Shown here piece by piece: positions 1-18,639 of a DNA stretch of 64,000 nt. The stretch is from the NCBI RefSeq assembly GCF_036417845.1, contig NC_090015.1, forward strand, positions 252,001-316,000. Reading direction: 5' to 3'. Below the pieces are notes generated by a model. That model saw only the letters and a program-made list of their open reading frames with translations. It did no database searches and was not told the DNA's origin. The position numbers and the translations under genes are program-made. Source of the DNA: Apteryx mantelli (lineage: Eukaryota; Chordata; Aves; Apterygiformes; Apterygidae). Each line of letters starts with the position of its first letter. Within the stretch, counting starts at the first letter, position 1.

Positions 1-3000
1 GGTAGGCGGTGGCCCGCCAGGAGGCCAGGCCACCGCCGTCACCGTCGCCGGGCGCCCGCAGCGGGCCGCCGGGACACAGCTCGCTCTGCAGGTAGAGTTG
101 GCCGCGCTCTTCCCAGGCGCGCACCAGGCCCAGGCAGTGCGGGTGACGGCCCACCCGCTCGTGCTTGCGCACCTCGGCCAGCTTGCGGCGGCGGTCGGCG
201 GCGCCCCGGAACGGTTCCAGGGTCCGTTTGACGGCGTAGAGGCGGCCGTCTTCGCGGCTGCGGACCTGCGGGGCGGGAAAGGGGGGCGCCAGGTCATGGT
301 GGAACCTTCTAGACCTCCACGAAGGAGCCCAACCTCGTGGTGGTACCTTCTAGACCTTCCTGAAGAAACCTGAACCCATGGTGGTACCTTCTAGACCTCC
401 GTGGAGAAACTCAACCCCATCCTGGTACCTTCTAGACCTCCATGGAGAAGCCCAACCTCATGGTGGTACCTTCTAGACTTCCCTGAAGGAGTCTGAACCC
501 ACGGTGGTACCTTCTAGACCTTCCTGAGGAGCCCAACCCCATGGTAGTAACTTCTAGACCTCCATGAAGGAGCTCAACCCCATGGTGGCACCTTCTAGAC
601 CTCCATGGAGGAGCCCGAACCCATGGCGGTACCTTCTAGACCTCCCTGAGGGAGCCCAACCCCATCCTGGTACCTTCTAGACCTCCCCGAAGGAGCCCAA
701 CCCCGTGGTGGCACCTTCTAGATCTCCATGGAGGAGCCCAACCCCATGGTGGCACCTTCTAGACCTCCATGGAGAAGCCCAACCTCATGGTGGTACCTTC
801 TAGACCTTCCTGAAGGAGCCTGAACCTGTGGTGGTACCTTCTAGACCTCCATGGAGGAGCCCAACCTCGTGGTGGTACCTTCTAAGACCTCCATGGAGAA
901 GCCCAACCCCATCCTGGTACCTTCTAGACCTCCATGGAGAAGCCCGACCTCATGGTGGTACCTTCTAAACCTTCCTGAAGGAGCCTGAACCTGTGGTGGT
1001 ACCTTCTAGACCTTCCTGAAAGGAGCCTGACCCCATGGTGGTATCTTGCAGGCCTCCCCAAAGGAGCCTGAACCCATGGTGGTACCTTCTAGACCTCCAT
1101 GGAGGAGCCCAAACCCGTAGTGGTACCTTCTAGACCTCTGTGGAGGAGCTGGACCCCATGGTGGCACCTTCTAGACCTCCATAGAGAAGCCCAACCCCAT
1201 GGTGGCACCTTCTAGACCTCCGTGGAGGAGCCCAACCTCGTGGTGGCACCTTCTAGACCTCCATGGAGGAGCCCAAGCCCATGGTGGCACCTTCTAGACC
1301 TCTGTAGAGGAGCTGGACCCCATGGTGGTACCTTCTAGGCCTCCATAGAGGAGCCCAACCCCATCCCTGTTCTTTATAGACCTCGCTGAAGGAGCTCAAA
1401 CCCATGGTGGTATCTTCTAGACCTCCATGGAGGAGCCTGAACCCATGGCGGTACCTTTTAGACCTCCCTGAGGGAGCCCAACCTCGTGGTGGCACCTTCT
1501 AGACCTCCATGGAGGAGCCCAACCTCATGGTGGCACCTTCTAGACCTCCATGAAGGAGCCCAACCTCATGGTGGCACCTTCTAGACCTCCATGGAGGAGC
1601 CCAACCCCGTGGTGGCACCTTCTAGACCTCCACGGAGGAGCCCAACCCCGTGGTGGCACCTTCTAGACCTCCATGGAGGAGCCCAACCCCATGGTGGCAC
1701 CTTCTAGACCTCCACGAAGGAGCCCAACCCCATGGTGGCACCTTCTAGACCTCCACGGAGGAGCCCAACCCCGTGGTGGCACCTTCTAGACCTCCATGGA
1801 GGAGCCCAACCCCGTGGTGGCACCTTCTAGACCTCCACGGAGGAGCCCAACCTCGTGGTGGCACCTTCTAGACCTCCACGGAGGAGCTGGGACCTCACGT
1901 TGGTCCCTTAAAGATCTCCCTGAGGGAGCCTGACCGTGGTGGCACCTTCCGAGACCTCCCCAAAGCAGCCTGACCCCAGGGTGGTCCCCTATAGATCAGT
2001 CCCCTATAGAAGGCCCCCTATAGACCTCCCCCCAAAAGGAGCCAAAGGCCACCCCAGTCCTTTATAGACCGGTCCCCTATAGACAGTCCCTTGTGGACCT
2101 CGCCGATGAGCCCAACGCCGTCCTGGTCCCGTATGGACCATTCCCTATAGCTGGTACCTTATAGACCTCGCTATAGGAGCTGGACCCCATGGTTGTCCTT
2201 TATAGGCTGCACCCTATAGACACTGCCCTATAGATGATACCTTATAGACCTCGCCGTAGGAGCCGGCCCTCAGCATGGTCCCCTATAGACATTGCCCCAT
2301 AGCCAGGTCCCTATAGACCATCCCCTATAGGCAGCACCTTACAGACAATCCCCTATGGAGGGACCCTGCCCTATGGACAGTCCCCTATAGGCACCTTGCA
2401 GACCCTGCCCTATAGACAGTTCTCTATAGGCGCCCTGTAAACCCTGCCCTATGGATGATCCCCTATAGCCAGTCCCTATAGACAGGGTCCCCTACAGGCA
2501 GCTTGTAGACCCTGCCCTATGGACAGTTCTCTATAGCCAGTCCTATATGGATGGTCCCCTATATGCATCTTGCAGACCCTGCCCTATAGGTGGGGGTCCC
2601 CTATAGCCGGTCCCCTATAGCCGGGCTCCCCTATAGGCACCTTGCAGACCCTGCCCTATGGACGATCCCCTATAGCCAGTCCCCTATAGGCACCTTGCAG
2701 ACCCTGCCCTATAGCCAGGCTCCCCTACAGGCACCTTGTAGACCCTGCCCTATAGGTGGGGGCCCCCTATAGCTGGTCCCCTATAAGCACCTTGTAGACC
2801 CTGCCCTATGGACGATCCCCTATAGCCGGTCCCCTATAGGCACCTTGCAGCCCCTCCCCTATAGGCGGGGCTCCCCTATAGGGCTCCCCTATAGGCACCT
2901 TGCAGCCCCTCCCCCATAGGGCTCCCCCATAGGCACCTTGCAGACCCCTCCCCTATAGCCAGTCCCCTATAGGGCTCCCCCATAGGCACCTCGCAGCTCC

Positions 3001-6000
3001 TCCCCTATAGCCGCTCTCCCATAGGCACCTTGCAGCCCCTCCCCTATAGGGGCTCCCCTATAGGCACCTCGCAGCCCCTCCCCTATAGCCGTTCTCCCAT
3101 AGGCACCTTGTAGACCCTGCCCTATAGCCGCTCCCCTAGAGGCACCTTGTAGACCCTGCCCTATAGACAGTTCTCTATAGCCAGTCCCCTATGGATAGTC
3201 CCCTATATGCATCTTGCAGACCCTGCTCTATAGGTGGGGGTCCCCTATAGGGGCTCCCCTATAGGCACCTTGTAGACCCTGCCCTATAGGTGAGGGGTCC
3301 CCTATAGCCGGTCCCCTATAGCCGGGCTCCCCTATAGGCACCTTGCAGACCCTGCCCTATGGACGATCCCCTATAGCCAGTCCCCTATAGGCACCTTGCA
3401 GACCCTGCCCTATAGCCAGGCTCCCCTACAGGCACCTTGTAGACCCTGCCCTATGGACGATCCCCTATAGCCGGTCCCCTATAGGCACCTTGCAGCCCCT
3501 CCCCTATAGGCGGGGCTCCCCTATAGGGCTCCCCTATAGGCACCTTGCAGCCCCTCCCCCATAGGGCTCCCCCATAGGCACCTTGCAGACCCCTCCCCTA
3601 TAGCCAGTCCCCTATAGGGCTCCCCCATAGGCACCTCGCAGCTCCTCCCCTATAGCCGCTCTCCCATAGGCACCTTGCAGCCCCTCCCCTATAGCCGTTC
3701 TCCCATAGGCACCTTGTAGACCCTGCCCTATAGCCAGGCTCCCCTACAGGCACCTTGTAGACCCCTCCCCTATAGCCAGTCCCCTATAGGGCTCCCCCAT
3801 AGGCACCTCGCAGCTCCTCCCCTATAGCCGCTCTCCCATAGGCACCTTGCAGCCCCTCCCCTATAGCCGCTCCCCCATAGGCACCTTGTAGACCCTGCCC
3901 TATAGCCAGGCTCCCCTATAGCCGGGCTCCCCCACAGGCACCTTGTAGACCCTCTCCTATAGCTGGTCCCCTATAGCTGGGCTCCCCCATAGGCACCTTG
4001 TAGACCCTCTCCTATAGCCGGTCCCCTATAGCTGGGCTCCCCCATAGGCGCCTTGTAGACCCTCCCCTATAGCCGCTCCCCTATAGGCACCTCGCAGCCC
4101 CTCCCCTATAGGCGGGGCTCCCCCATAGGCACCTTGCAGACCCTCCCCTATAGGACTCCCCTATAGGCACCTTGCAGCCCCTCCCCTATAGGGCTCCCCT
4201 ATAGGCACCTTGCAGACCCTCCCCTATAGGGCTCCCCTATAGGCACCTTGCAGACCCTCCCCTATAGGCGGGGCTCCCCCATAGGCACCTTGCAGACCCT
4301 GCCCTATAGGACTCCCCTATAGGCACCTTGCAGCCCCTCCCCTATAGGGCTCCCCTATAGGCACCTTGCAGACCCTCCCCTATAGGCGGGGCTCCCCCAT
4401 AGGCACCTTGCAGACCCTGCCCTATAGGACTCCCCTATAGGCACCTTGCAGCCCCTCCCCTATAGGACTCCCCTATAGGCACCTTGCAGACCCTCCCCTA
4501 TAGGGCTCCCCTATAGGCACCTTGCAGACCCTCCCCTATAGGGCTCCCCCATAGACACCTTGTAGACCCTCCCCTATAGCCACTCCCCTATAGGGCTCCC
4601 CCATAGGCACCTCGCAGCCCCTGCCCTATAGCCGCTCCCCCATAAGCACCTTGTAGACCCTCCCCTATAGAGGCTCCCCTATAGGCACCTTGCAGACCCT
4701 CCCCTATAGAGGCTCCCCCATAGGCACCTCGCAGCCCCTCCCCTATAGGGGCTCCCCCATAGGCACCTTGTAGACCCTCCCCTATAGGTGGGGCTCCCCC
4801 ATAGGCACCTTGTAGACCCTCCCCTATAGGTGGGGCTCCCCCATAGGCACCTTGTAGACCCTCCCCTATAGGTGGGGCTCCCCCATAGGCACCTCGCAGC
4901 CCCTCCCCTATAGCCACTCCCCTATAGGCACCTTGCAGCCCCTCCCCTATAGGGCTCCCCTATAGGCACCTTGCAGACCCTCCCCTATAGGGCTCCCCTA
5001 TAGGCACCTTGCAGACCCTCCCCTATAGGGCTCCCCTATAGGCACCTTGCAGACCCTCCCCTATAGGGCTCCCCCATAGACACCTTGTAGACCCTCCCCT
5101 ATAGCCACTCCCCTATAGGGCTCCCCCATAGGCACCTCGCAGCCCCTGCCCTATAGCCGCTCCCCCATAAGCACCTTGTAGACCCTCCCCTATAGAGGCT
5201 TCCCTATAGGCACCTTGCAGACCCTCCCCTATAGAGGCTCCCCCATAGGCACCTCGCAGCCCCTCCCCTATAGGGGCTCCCCCATAGGCACCTTGTAGAC
5301 CCTCCCCTATAGGTGGGGCTCCCCCATAGGCACCTTGTAGACCCTCCCCTATAGGTGGGGCTCCCCCATAGGCACCTCGCAGCCCCTCCCCTATAGCCAC
5401 TCCCCTATAGGCACCTCGTAGACCCTGCCCTAGGGATGATCCCCTATAGCCGCTCCCCTATAGGCACCTTGTAGACCCTCCCCTATAGCCAGTCCCCTAT
5501 AGGGCTCCCCTATAGGCACCTTGCAGCCCCTCCCCCATAGGGCTCCCCCATAGGCACCTTGCAGCCCCTGCCCTATAGCCGCTCCCCTATAGGCACCTCG
5601 CAGCCCCTGCCCTATAGCCGCTCCCCTATAGGCACCTCGCAGCCCCTCCCCTATAGGCGGGGCTCCCCTATAGGCACCTTGTAGACCCCTCCCCTATAGC
5701 CAGTCCCCTATAGGGCTCCCCCATAGGCACCTCGCAGCCCCTCCCCTATAGCCGCTCCCCTATAGGCACCTCGTAGACCCTGCCCTAGGGATGATCCCCT
5801 ATAGCCGCTCCCCTATAGGCACCTTGTGGACCCTCCCCTATAGCCAGTCCCCTATAGGGCTCCCCCATAGGCACCTTGTAGACCCCTCCCCTATAGCCAG
5901 TCCCCTATAGGGCTCCCCCATAGGCACCTCGCAGCCCCTCCCCTATAGGCGGGGCTCCCCCCTAGGCACCTTGTAGACCCTGCCCCATAGGTGAAGGTCC

Positions 6001-6331
6001 CCTATAGGCACCTCGCAGCCCCTCCCCTATAGCCCCTCCCCTATAGGCGGGGCTCCCCCATAGGCACCTTGTAGACCTCGCCGTGGGAGCCGCGGCCCAG
6101 GCGCCCCAGCACCTGGAAGCACTGCCGGAAGAAGGTCTGGGGCCGCCGGGGGTCGTACAGGCGGCTGGCGGGGGGCGCGTCAGGCGGCGTCAGGCGGAAG
6201 GTGACGCTGCGGGGGCCGGGGCTCCAGGGGGGCGGGGCCCCGGCGGCGGGGGGCGGGGCCGGCCGCCGGGGCCCCGCCCCCCGCCGCCGGGGCCGGCCCC
6301 CCGGGGAGGTGTGGGGCCGGGCGGGGAGCAT
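1..6331 (-). CDS. PKMYT1: PKMYT1 (Myt1 kinase), N-terminal part, runs off the left edge
   Basis: Membrane-associated kinase that inhibits CDK1 by phosphorylating Thr14/Tyr15 and so holds cells in G2 (family knowledge). Two coding exons are visible. Exon 6068-6331 encodes a Pro-rich leader, then [17 protein letters not shown] and the glycine loop [10 protein letters not shown]. Exon 1-265 continues [19 protein letters not shown], with the ATP-binding Lys, then [18 protein letters not shown] and YLQSELC. The VYK/VRS junction is in frame (donor AAG|GTGCC, acceptor CGCAG|GTCCG) and agrees with human PKMYT1. The start codon at 6329-6331 was chosen because an acceptor (CAAACAG at about 6363) lies just upstream, implying a 5' UTR exon in the CpG island at 7250-7510; a more upstream start is not excluded. 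The donor is weak (GTGCCT). The intron between the two exons is 5.8 kb of minisatellite. Confidence 0.9.
291..1955. repeat. 41-bp minisatellite in PKMYT1 intron
   Basis: About 40 tandem copies of a 41-bp unit with ACCTTCTAGACCTCCATGGA at its core. In gene sense the core reads GAGGTCTAGAAGGTGCC, one base from the PKMYT1 exon end plus donor (GAGGTCTACAAG|GTGCC), so this looks like a diverged offspring of the neighbouring array. The 12-bp palindrome CCTCCATGGAGG recurs in many units. Confidence 0.95.
1956..6048. repeat. CTATAG minisatellite, about 38-bp unit, in PKMYT1 intron
   Basis: Tandem units built on CCCCTATAGG and GGCACCTTGTAGACC / GGCACCTTGCAGACC. The 29-bp block at 6049-6077, which spans the true exon end and donor, recurs many times. 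Larger duplications are visible: the block near 4546 recurs 525 bp away near 5071, and the block near 2600 recurs about 700 bp away near 3300. Units at 1956-2590 are degenerate and grade into the 41-bp array. Confidence 0.95.
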
Positions 6332-6399
6332 GGGTTGGGGTGTGGGGCCGGGGGGGGGGGCGCTGTTTGGGGGGAAAGGGGGCGGGGTTAGGGGCGGGG

Positions 6400-7245
6400 C
6401 TAGGGGGCGGGGCCCCCAGCCCCATAACCCCCAGGCCCCAGGGGCCTCTCCTGCCCCATAGCCCCCCCCCAACCCCACATCCTCCCCCTCCTGCCCCATA
6501 GCGCACCCCCAGCCCCCCCCACAGGCCCCCTCCTGCCCCATAGCGCCCCCCCAGCCCCACATTACCCCCTCTCCTGCCCCACAGCCCCCCCCAGCCCCCT
6601 TCCTGCCCCATAGCGCCCCCCCAGCCCCACACCCCGCAGCCTCTGGGGCCTCTCCTGCCCCACAGCCCCCCCCACAGGCCCCCTCCTGCCCCACAGCACC
6701 CCCCCAGCTCCACATTCCCCCCCTCCTGCCCCACAACCCCCCCACAGGCCCCCTCCTGCCCCATAGCGCCCCCCAGCCCCACACTCACCCCCTCCTGCCC
6801 CATAGCGCCCCCCCAGCCCCACATTCCCCCCTCTCCTACCCCACAGCCCCCCCACAGACCCCCTCCTGCCCCACAGCGGCCCCCAGCCCCACATTCCCCC
6901 CCTCCTGCCCCACAACCCCCCCCACAAACCCCCTCCTGCCCCATAGCGCCCCCCCAGCCCCACCCCCCGCAGCCTCTGTGGCCTCTCCTGCCCCACAGCC
7001 CCCCCCACAGGCCCCCTCCTGCCCCATAGCGCCCCCCAGCCCCACATTCCCCCCTCTCCTGCCCCACAACCCCCCCCCAGCCCCACCCCTCGCAGCCTCT
7101 GTGGCCTCTCCTGCCCCACAGCCCCCCCCACAGGCCCCCTCCTGCCCCATAGCGCCCCCCCAGCCCCACATTCCCCCCTCTCCTGCCCCACAACCCCCCT
7201 CCTGCCCCACATTCCCCCCCTCCCGCCCCACAACCCCCCCCCGCC
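6400..7245. repeat. C-rich array in the PKMYT1 5' intron
   Basis: Irregular tandem units of roughly 60-70 bp with CTCCTGCCCCACAGCCCCCC, CCCCATAGCGCCCCCC and CAGCCCCACATTCCCCCC. The array lies between the presumed 5' UTR exon and the first coding exon. Long open frames across it on both strands are by-products of the repeat. Confidence 0.9.
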
Positions 7246-7510
7246 CCCCCCCCAGCGGTACCGGACGCGGCGGCCGCGGCCGCTTCCCGCCAACGGCTCC
7301 CGCCAACGGCCGCTCGCGCGCCCCGCCCCGCCCCCTTCCCCCGCCGCCGGCCAATCGCCGCGCGGCGCGGCGCCCCGCGCGCCCCGCCCCCCTTCCCCGC
7401 GCCGGCCCAATGGGAGCCGCCGCGCCCGCCCCGCGCGCCCCGCCCCCCTTCCCACAGTGCCCCGCGGCGGCCGCCGCCGCTGCCTCCCCTCACGCACCCG
7501 CCCCTCCCCC
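7246..7510 (-). promoter_or_regulatory. CpG-island promoter of PKMYT1
   Basis: Dense CpG, non-repetitive sequence just 5' of PKMYT1. It contains two CCAAT boxes 56 bp apart (7351-7355 and 7407-7411; read as ATTGG in gene sense), E2F-like TTCCCGCC/CTCCCGCC at 7284-7291 and 7298-7305, and several GC boxes. Paired inverted CCAAT plus E2F sites suit a cell-cycle gene. The TSS and the 5' UTR exon were not located. Confidence 0.7.
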
Positions 7511-7770
7511 TCGCGGTTAGTTTTTTCCCGGTTTTTTCCCCCGTTTTTCTTTATTTTTCCACATTTCTTCCCCCTGGGGGGGGCATGGTCACGCTGGGGA
7601 ACACACACACACACACACCCCGCCCCCAACCGCGCTTCCATGGTGTCCCGGCCCAAACGCGGCGCTTTTCACCCCAAAACGGCGCCCCCCCCCCCCCCGC
7701 CACCAGGACCGGGGAAAGGCCCCGCGACCCCCATAGGGGCTGTGGGGGGGGGGGAGATCGGGGTCCCCCG
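7511..7770. other. Low-complexity spacer with a CA repeat
   Basis: T/C-rich tract (7515-7572), an (AC)9 microsatellite at 7601-7618, then poly-C and poly-G runs. No gene seen. Confidence 0.8.
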
Positions 7771-9860
7771 AGGGGGGTTTCGGGGTCCCCATAGAGCTTT
7801 AGACCCCCCCTCGAGGTGACTTTGGGGTGTCACAGGGGGGGATTTGGGGTCCTATGGGGGGGGATTTGGGGTCCCCCATAGGGTTTTGGGGGTCCCCCTT
7901 GGGGTTTTGGGGTCCCCGTAAGGCTTTAGACCCTCCTCGAGATGGCTTTGGGGTCCCACAGGGGGCATTTGGGGTCCCCCATAGGGGTTTTGGGGTCCCC
8001 CAGGGTGATTTGGGGTCCCCCATAGGGGTCTTGGGGGTCCCCAAAGGGGTTTTGGGGTCCCCATAGAGCTTTAGACCCTCCTCGAGGTGACTTTGGGGTC
8101 CCACAGGGGGGATTTTGGGTCCCCCATAGGGGTTTGGGGGTCCCCCATAGGGGTCTTGGGGGTCCCCAAAGGGGTTTTGGGGTCCCCATAGAGCTTTAGA
8201 CCCTCCTCGAGGTGACTTTGGGGTCCCACAGGGGGGGTTTTGGGTCCCCCATAGGGGTTTGGGGGTCCCCCATAGGGGTTTTGGGGTCCCCAAAGGGGTT
8301 TTGGGGTCCCCATAGAGCTTTGGGCCCTCCTCGAGGTGACTTTGGGGTGTCACAGGGGGGATTTGGGGTCCCTCATAGGATTTGGGGGTCCCCCATAGGG
8401 GTTTTGGGGTCCCCATAGGGGTTTTGGGGTCCCCGTAAGGCTTTAGACCCGCCTTGAGATGGCTTTGGTGTCCCACAGGGGGGATTTGGGGTCCCCCATA
8501 GGGCTTGGGGATCCCCCAGGGTGGTTTTGGGGTCCCCCATAGGGGCTTTGGGGTCCCCATAAGGCTTTAGACCCTCCTCGAGGTGACTTTGGGGTCCCAC
8601 AGGGGGGATTTGGGGTCCCCCATAGGGGTTTTGGGGTCCCCCAGGGTGGTTTTAGGGTTCCCCCATAGAGGTCTTGGGGGTCCCAAAGGGGTTTTGGGGT
8701 CCCCGTAAGGCTTTAGACCCGCCTTGAGATGGCTTTGGTGTCCCACAGGGGGGATTTGGGGTCCCCCATAGGGCTTGGGGATCCCCCAGGGTGGTTTTGG
8801 GGTCCCCCATAGGGGCTTTGGGGTCCCCATAAGGCTTTAGACCCTCCTCGAGGTGACTTTGGGGTCCCACAGGGGGGATTTGGGGTCCCCCATAGGGGTT
8901 TTGGGGTCCCCCAGGGTGGTTTTAGGGTTCCCCCATAGAGGTCTTGGGGGTCCCCAAAGGGGTTTTGGGGTCCCCATAAGGCTTTAGACACTCCTCGAGG
9001 TGACTTTGGGGTGTCACAGGGGGATTTGGGGTCCCCCATAGGGCTTGGGGGACCCCCAAAGGGGTCTTGGGGTCTCCCATAGGGGTTTTGGGGGGCCCCA
9101 AAGGGGTTTTGGGGTCCCCCGGGGGGGGGTGGAGTCCCCAAATGAGTTTTGGGGTCCCCAGAGAGCTTTGGACCCTCTTCGAGATGACTTTGGGGTGTCA
9201 CAGGGGGGATTTGGGTTCCCCAAAGGGGCTTTAGGGTCCCCCATAGGGGTTTTGGGGTCCCCGAATGGGTTTTGGGGTCCCACAGGAGGGTTTGGGGGTT
9301 CCCCATAGAGGCTTTGGGATTCCCATAGGGCTTTGCCCCCCCAAAAAATGGTTTTGGGGTGTCATGGGGGGGTTTGGGGTCCCCCCGAGTGTCTTTTGGG
9401 GTCCCATTGGGGGGGGGGTTGACAGCCCAACAGGCAGGTTTGGGGGGTCCCATAGGGCTTTGAGGCTCCCTGAGATGCTTTTGGGGTCCCCCAGGGGGAT
9501 TTGGGGGTCTCCATAGGGGATTTGGGGGTCCCCATAGGGGTTTTGGGGTCCCCATAAGGCTTCAACCCCCCCCAGATGACTTTGGGGTCCCACGGGGGGG
9601 GGCAGTTGGCCTCCCCATGAGTTTTTTAGGGTCCCCATGTGTTTTTGGGGACCCCCTTAAGGTCTTTAGGGCTGCTGTGGGGGGGGGCCCCCCGTACCAT
9701 TTGGGGGGGGTCCTTATAGGGCCCTTATAGCCCCTATATATATTTTGGGGCCACCACGAAGCTTCGGGGGCTCCTCGAGAGCCTTTTAGGGCCCCTATAT
9801 GGTTTTGGGGGGCCACCGCGAGAATTTGGGGGCTCCCCATAGGCGCTTTATGGCCCCTAT
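7771..9860. repeat. Minisatellite with about 20-bp subunits and 120-145-bp higher order
   Basis: Subunits such as TTTTGGGGTCCCCCATAGGG are organised into blocks each containing TTTAGACCCTCCTCGAGGTG (near 7799, 7927, 8072, 8191, 8568 and 8836, with variants between). A 268-bp segment starting near 8444 is repeated from 8712. The array decays after about 9560. It is intergenic between the PKMYT1 promoter and the protease 3' end. Confidence 0.95.
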
Positions 9861-9984
9861 GTGCGTTTTAGGGCCCCCTATAAGCTCCGTAGGGCCCCTA
9901 TACGTCCCCTATACGTCCCCCCGCGGGGGGTTTTCCCGGCCGCCTGTGGATTCGGGGGTCCCGGCGGGGTTTTAAGCTTGTCGG
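9861..9984. other. Short non-repetitive spacer
   Basis: About 120 bp with CCCCTATACGTCCCCTATACG and a GC-rich stretch, downstream of the protease gene. No coding or RNA gene seen and no canonical AATAAA. Confidence 0.5.
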
Positions 9985-10997
9985 GACGCGGCGAGGAGGA
10001 GCGGGAGGCCGGCGGTGGTACCGGCGGCGGCGGTTGTAGCGGTACCATCGGCAGCGCCGTCGGGACACGGTGAGAGTGAGGAGGAGCAGCAGGCTGACGC
10101 TGCTACCATCGGCGGTACCATCAGCGGTACCATCAGCGGTACCATCGGTGGTACCATCGGCAGCAGTGACACCAGTGGCAGTTGTAGCGGTGCTGACAGT
10201 GGCGCCGTCAAGGCCTGCCGTGGCCGAGGAGGAGCAGCAGGCCGACAGTGGTACCATCGGCGGTACCATCGGCGGTACCATCGGCAGCAGTACCACTGGT
10301 GGCGGTTGTAGCGGTGCCATTGGCGGCACTGTCAAGGCCCGGCGAGACCAAGGAGGAGCAGCAGGCCAACAGTGGTACGTACCATCGGCGGTACCACTGG
10401 CGGTACCACCGGTGGCGGTTGTAGCGGTGCCACTGGCGCCGTCAAGGCCCGTAAAGGCCGAGAAGGAGCAACAGGCCGACAGCGGTACCATCGGCAGTAC
10501 CAGCAGCACCACCAGCGGTACTACCACCGGCGGCACCACCGGCAGCGGTCGTAGCGGTGCCGTTAGCACCCTCAAGGCCCATCAAGGGTGAGGAAGACCA
10601 GCAGGCCGACAGCGGTACCACCGGCGGCACCACCGGCGGTACCACCGGCAGTACCATCGGCGGCACCATCAGCAGCACCACCGGCGGTACCATTGGCAGT
10701 GGTTGTAGCGGTGCCATTGGCACCCTCAAGGCCCGTCAAGGCCGAGAAGGAGCAGCAGGCCGACAGCAGTACCACCGGCAGTACCACCAGCGGTACCACT
10801 GGCGGTACCATCGGCAACACCCCCGGCGGCGGTTGTAGTGGTGCCATTGGTGCCATCAAGGCCCATCAAGGGTGAGGAAGACCAGCAGGCCGACAGCGGT
10901 ACCACCGGCGGCACCACCGGCGGTACCACCGGCAGTACCATCGGCGGCACCGCCGGCAGCACCCCCGGCGGCGGTCGCAGCGGTGCCCTTAGCGCCC
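9985..10997. repeat. Array derived from the protease stop-codon region
   Basis: About 125-bp units, each with the marker TCAAGGCCC (near 10208, 10331, 10441, 10571, 10727 and 10855; degenerate copies near 9980 and 10060). The same marker occurs at the genuine end of the protease frame at 10998. On the minus strand the copies encode LLLLGLDGP-stop or LLVFLTLDGP-stop, echoing the true LLLLALLGP-stop. The rest of each unit is a 12-bp GGTACCATCGGC-type subrepeat. Confidence 0.9.
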
Positions 10998-17585
<6,588 letters not shown>

Positions 17586-17639
17586 GACGGCGCCGAGCCC
17601 CCCCGGCCCGGCGGCAGCCAAGGTGGGGAGCGGCCGCCC

Positions 17640-17700
17640 CGGCGGGCGCCGCTTAAATGGGGCCGCGGGGCGGAGCGCGAAGCCGTCCGACGGGTTCCCC
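17640..17700 (-). promoter_or_regulatory. Putative core promoter of the protease gene
   Basis: A TATA-like CCATTTAAGC (minus strand, 17651-17660) lies about 70 bp upstream of the start codon in GC-rich sequence. Directly upstream the DNA becomes the motif array at 17690, so the regulatory region seems to have been duplicated with it. Inferred only. Confidence 0.4.
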
Positions 17701-18590
17701 GCGCCCACGCCGGGCCCAGGCGTCCGGGCCGCGCCGCCCCGCGAGCCCAGGGAGGGGGCCCAGGCGTCCGGGGGGGGCCCAGGCGTCCGGGGGGCCCAGG
17801 CATCCGACGGGTTCCCCGCACCCACGCCGGGCCCAGGCGTCCGGGCCGCGCCGCCCCGCGAGCCCAGGGAGGGGGCCCAGGCGTCCGGGGGGGGCCCAGG
17901 CGTCCGGGGGGCCCAGGTGTCCGATGGGTTCCCCGCACCCACGCTGGGCCCAGGCATCCGGGCCGCGCCGCCCCGCGAGCCCAGGGAGGGGGCCCAGGCG
18001 TCCGGGGGGAGCCCAGGCGTCCGGGGGGCCCAGGCGTCCGACGGGTTCCCCGCGCCCACGCCGGGCCCAGGCGTCCGGGCCGCGCCGCCCCGCGAGCCGA
18101 GGGAGGGGGCCCAGGCGTCCGGGGGGGCCCAGGCATCCAGGGGGGCCCAGGCGTCCGGGGGGAGCCCAGGCGTCCAGGGGGAGCCCAGGTGTCCGGGGGC
18201 CCAGGTGTCTGATGGGTTCCCCGCACCCACGCTGGGCCCAGGCGTCCGGGCCGCACCACCCCACGAGCCGAGGGAGGGGGCCCAGGCGTCCGGGGGGGCC
18301 CAGGCGTCCGGGGGGAGCCCAGGTGTTCAGGGGGCCCAGGCGTCCGGGGGGAGCCCAGGTGTCCGGGGGGGCCCAGGCGTCCGGGGGGGCCCAGGCGTCC
18401 GGGCCACGCCACCCCAGAGGTGATGGAAGGGGCCCAGGCGTCCGGGCTGGGGGCCCAGGCGTCCAGGAGGGGCCCAGGCGTCCGGGCCGCATTGTCCCAT
18501 GTGCTTCGGCCACCCCGGAGGTGATGGAAGGGGCCCAGGCGTCCGGGAGGGGCCCAGGTGTCCGGGCAACCCTCCTCCTCCTCCCCCAGT
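17686..18590. repeat. Higher-order array of the GGGCCCAGGCGTCCGG motif
   Basis: Blocks of roughly 115-175 bp, each starting GACGGGTTCCCCGCGCCCAC (near 17690, 17808, 17924, 18039 and 18212) and holding three to eight copies of the 16-bp motif in plus orientation. The first block overlaps the protease promoter. Confidence 0.9.
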
Positions 18591-18639
18591 AACCCCAGTT
18601 GCCTCCAATCCCTCTTGCCCATCCCCCCCCCCCCCAGCA

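Noticed and set aside
98-373. Plus-strand frame over 98-373
   Set aside because: Antisense of the PKMYT1 kinase exon; the minus-strand reading matches the kinase.
291-1955. Repeated TTCTAGA as heat-shock elements
   Set aside because: Close to TTCnnGAA but reads TTCTAGAC in most units, and is better explained as a decayed copy of the PKMYT1 exon end and donor.
1956-6048. CCCTATAG boxes as repeated TATA elements
   Set aside because: They are the intronic part of a tandem unit with no promoter context.
7799-9640. Minus-strand frames GTPKPLWGPP...
   Set aside because: Open in several frames of a 20-bp repeat; no start context, domain or splice structure.
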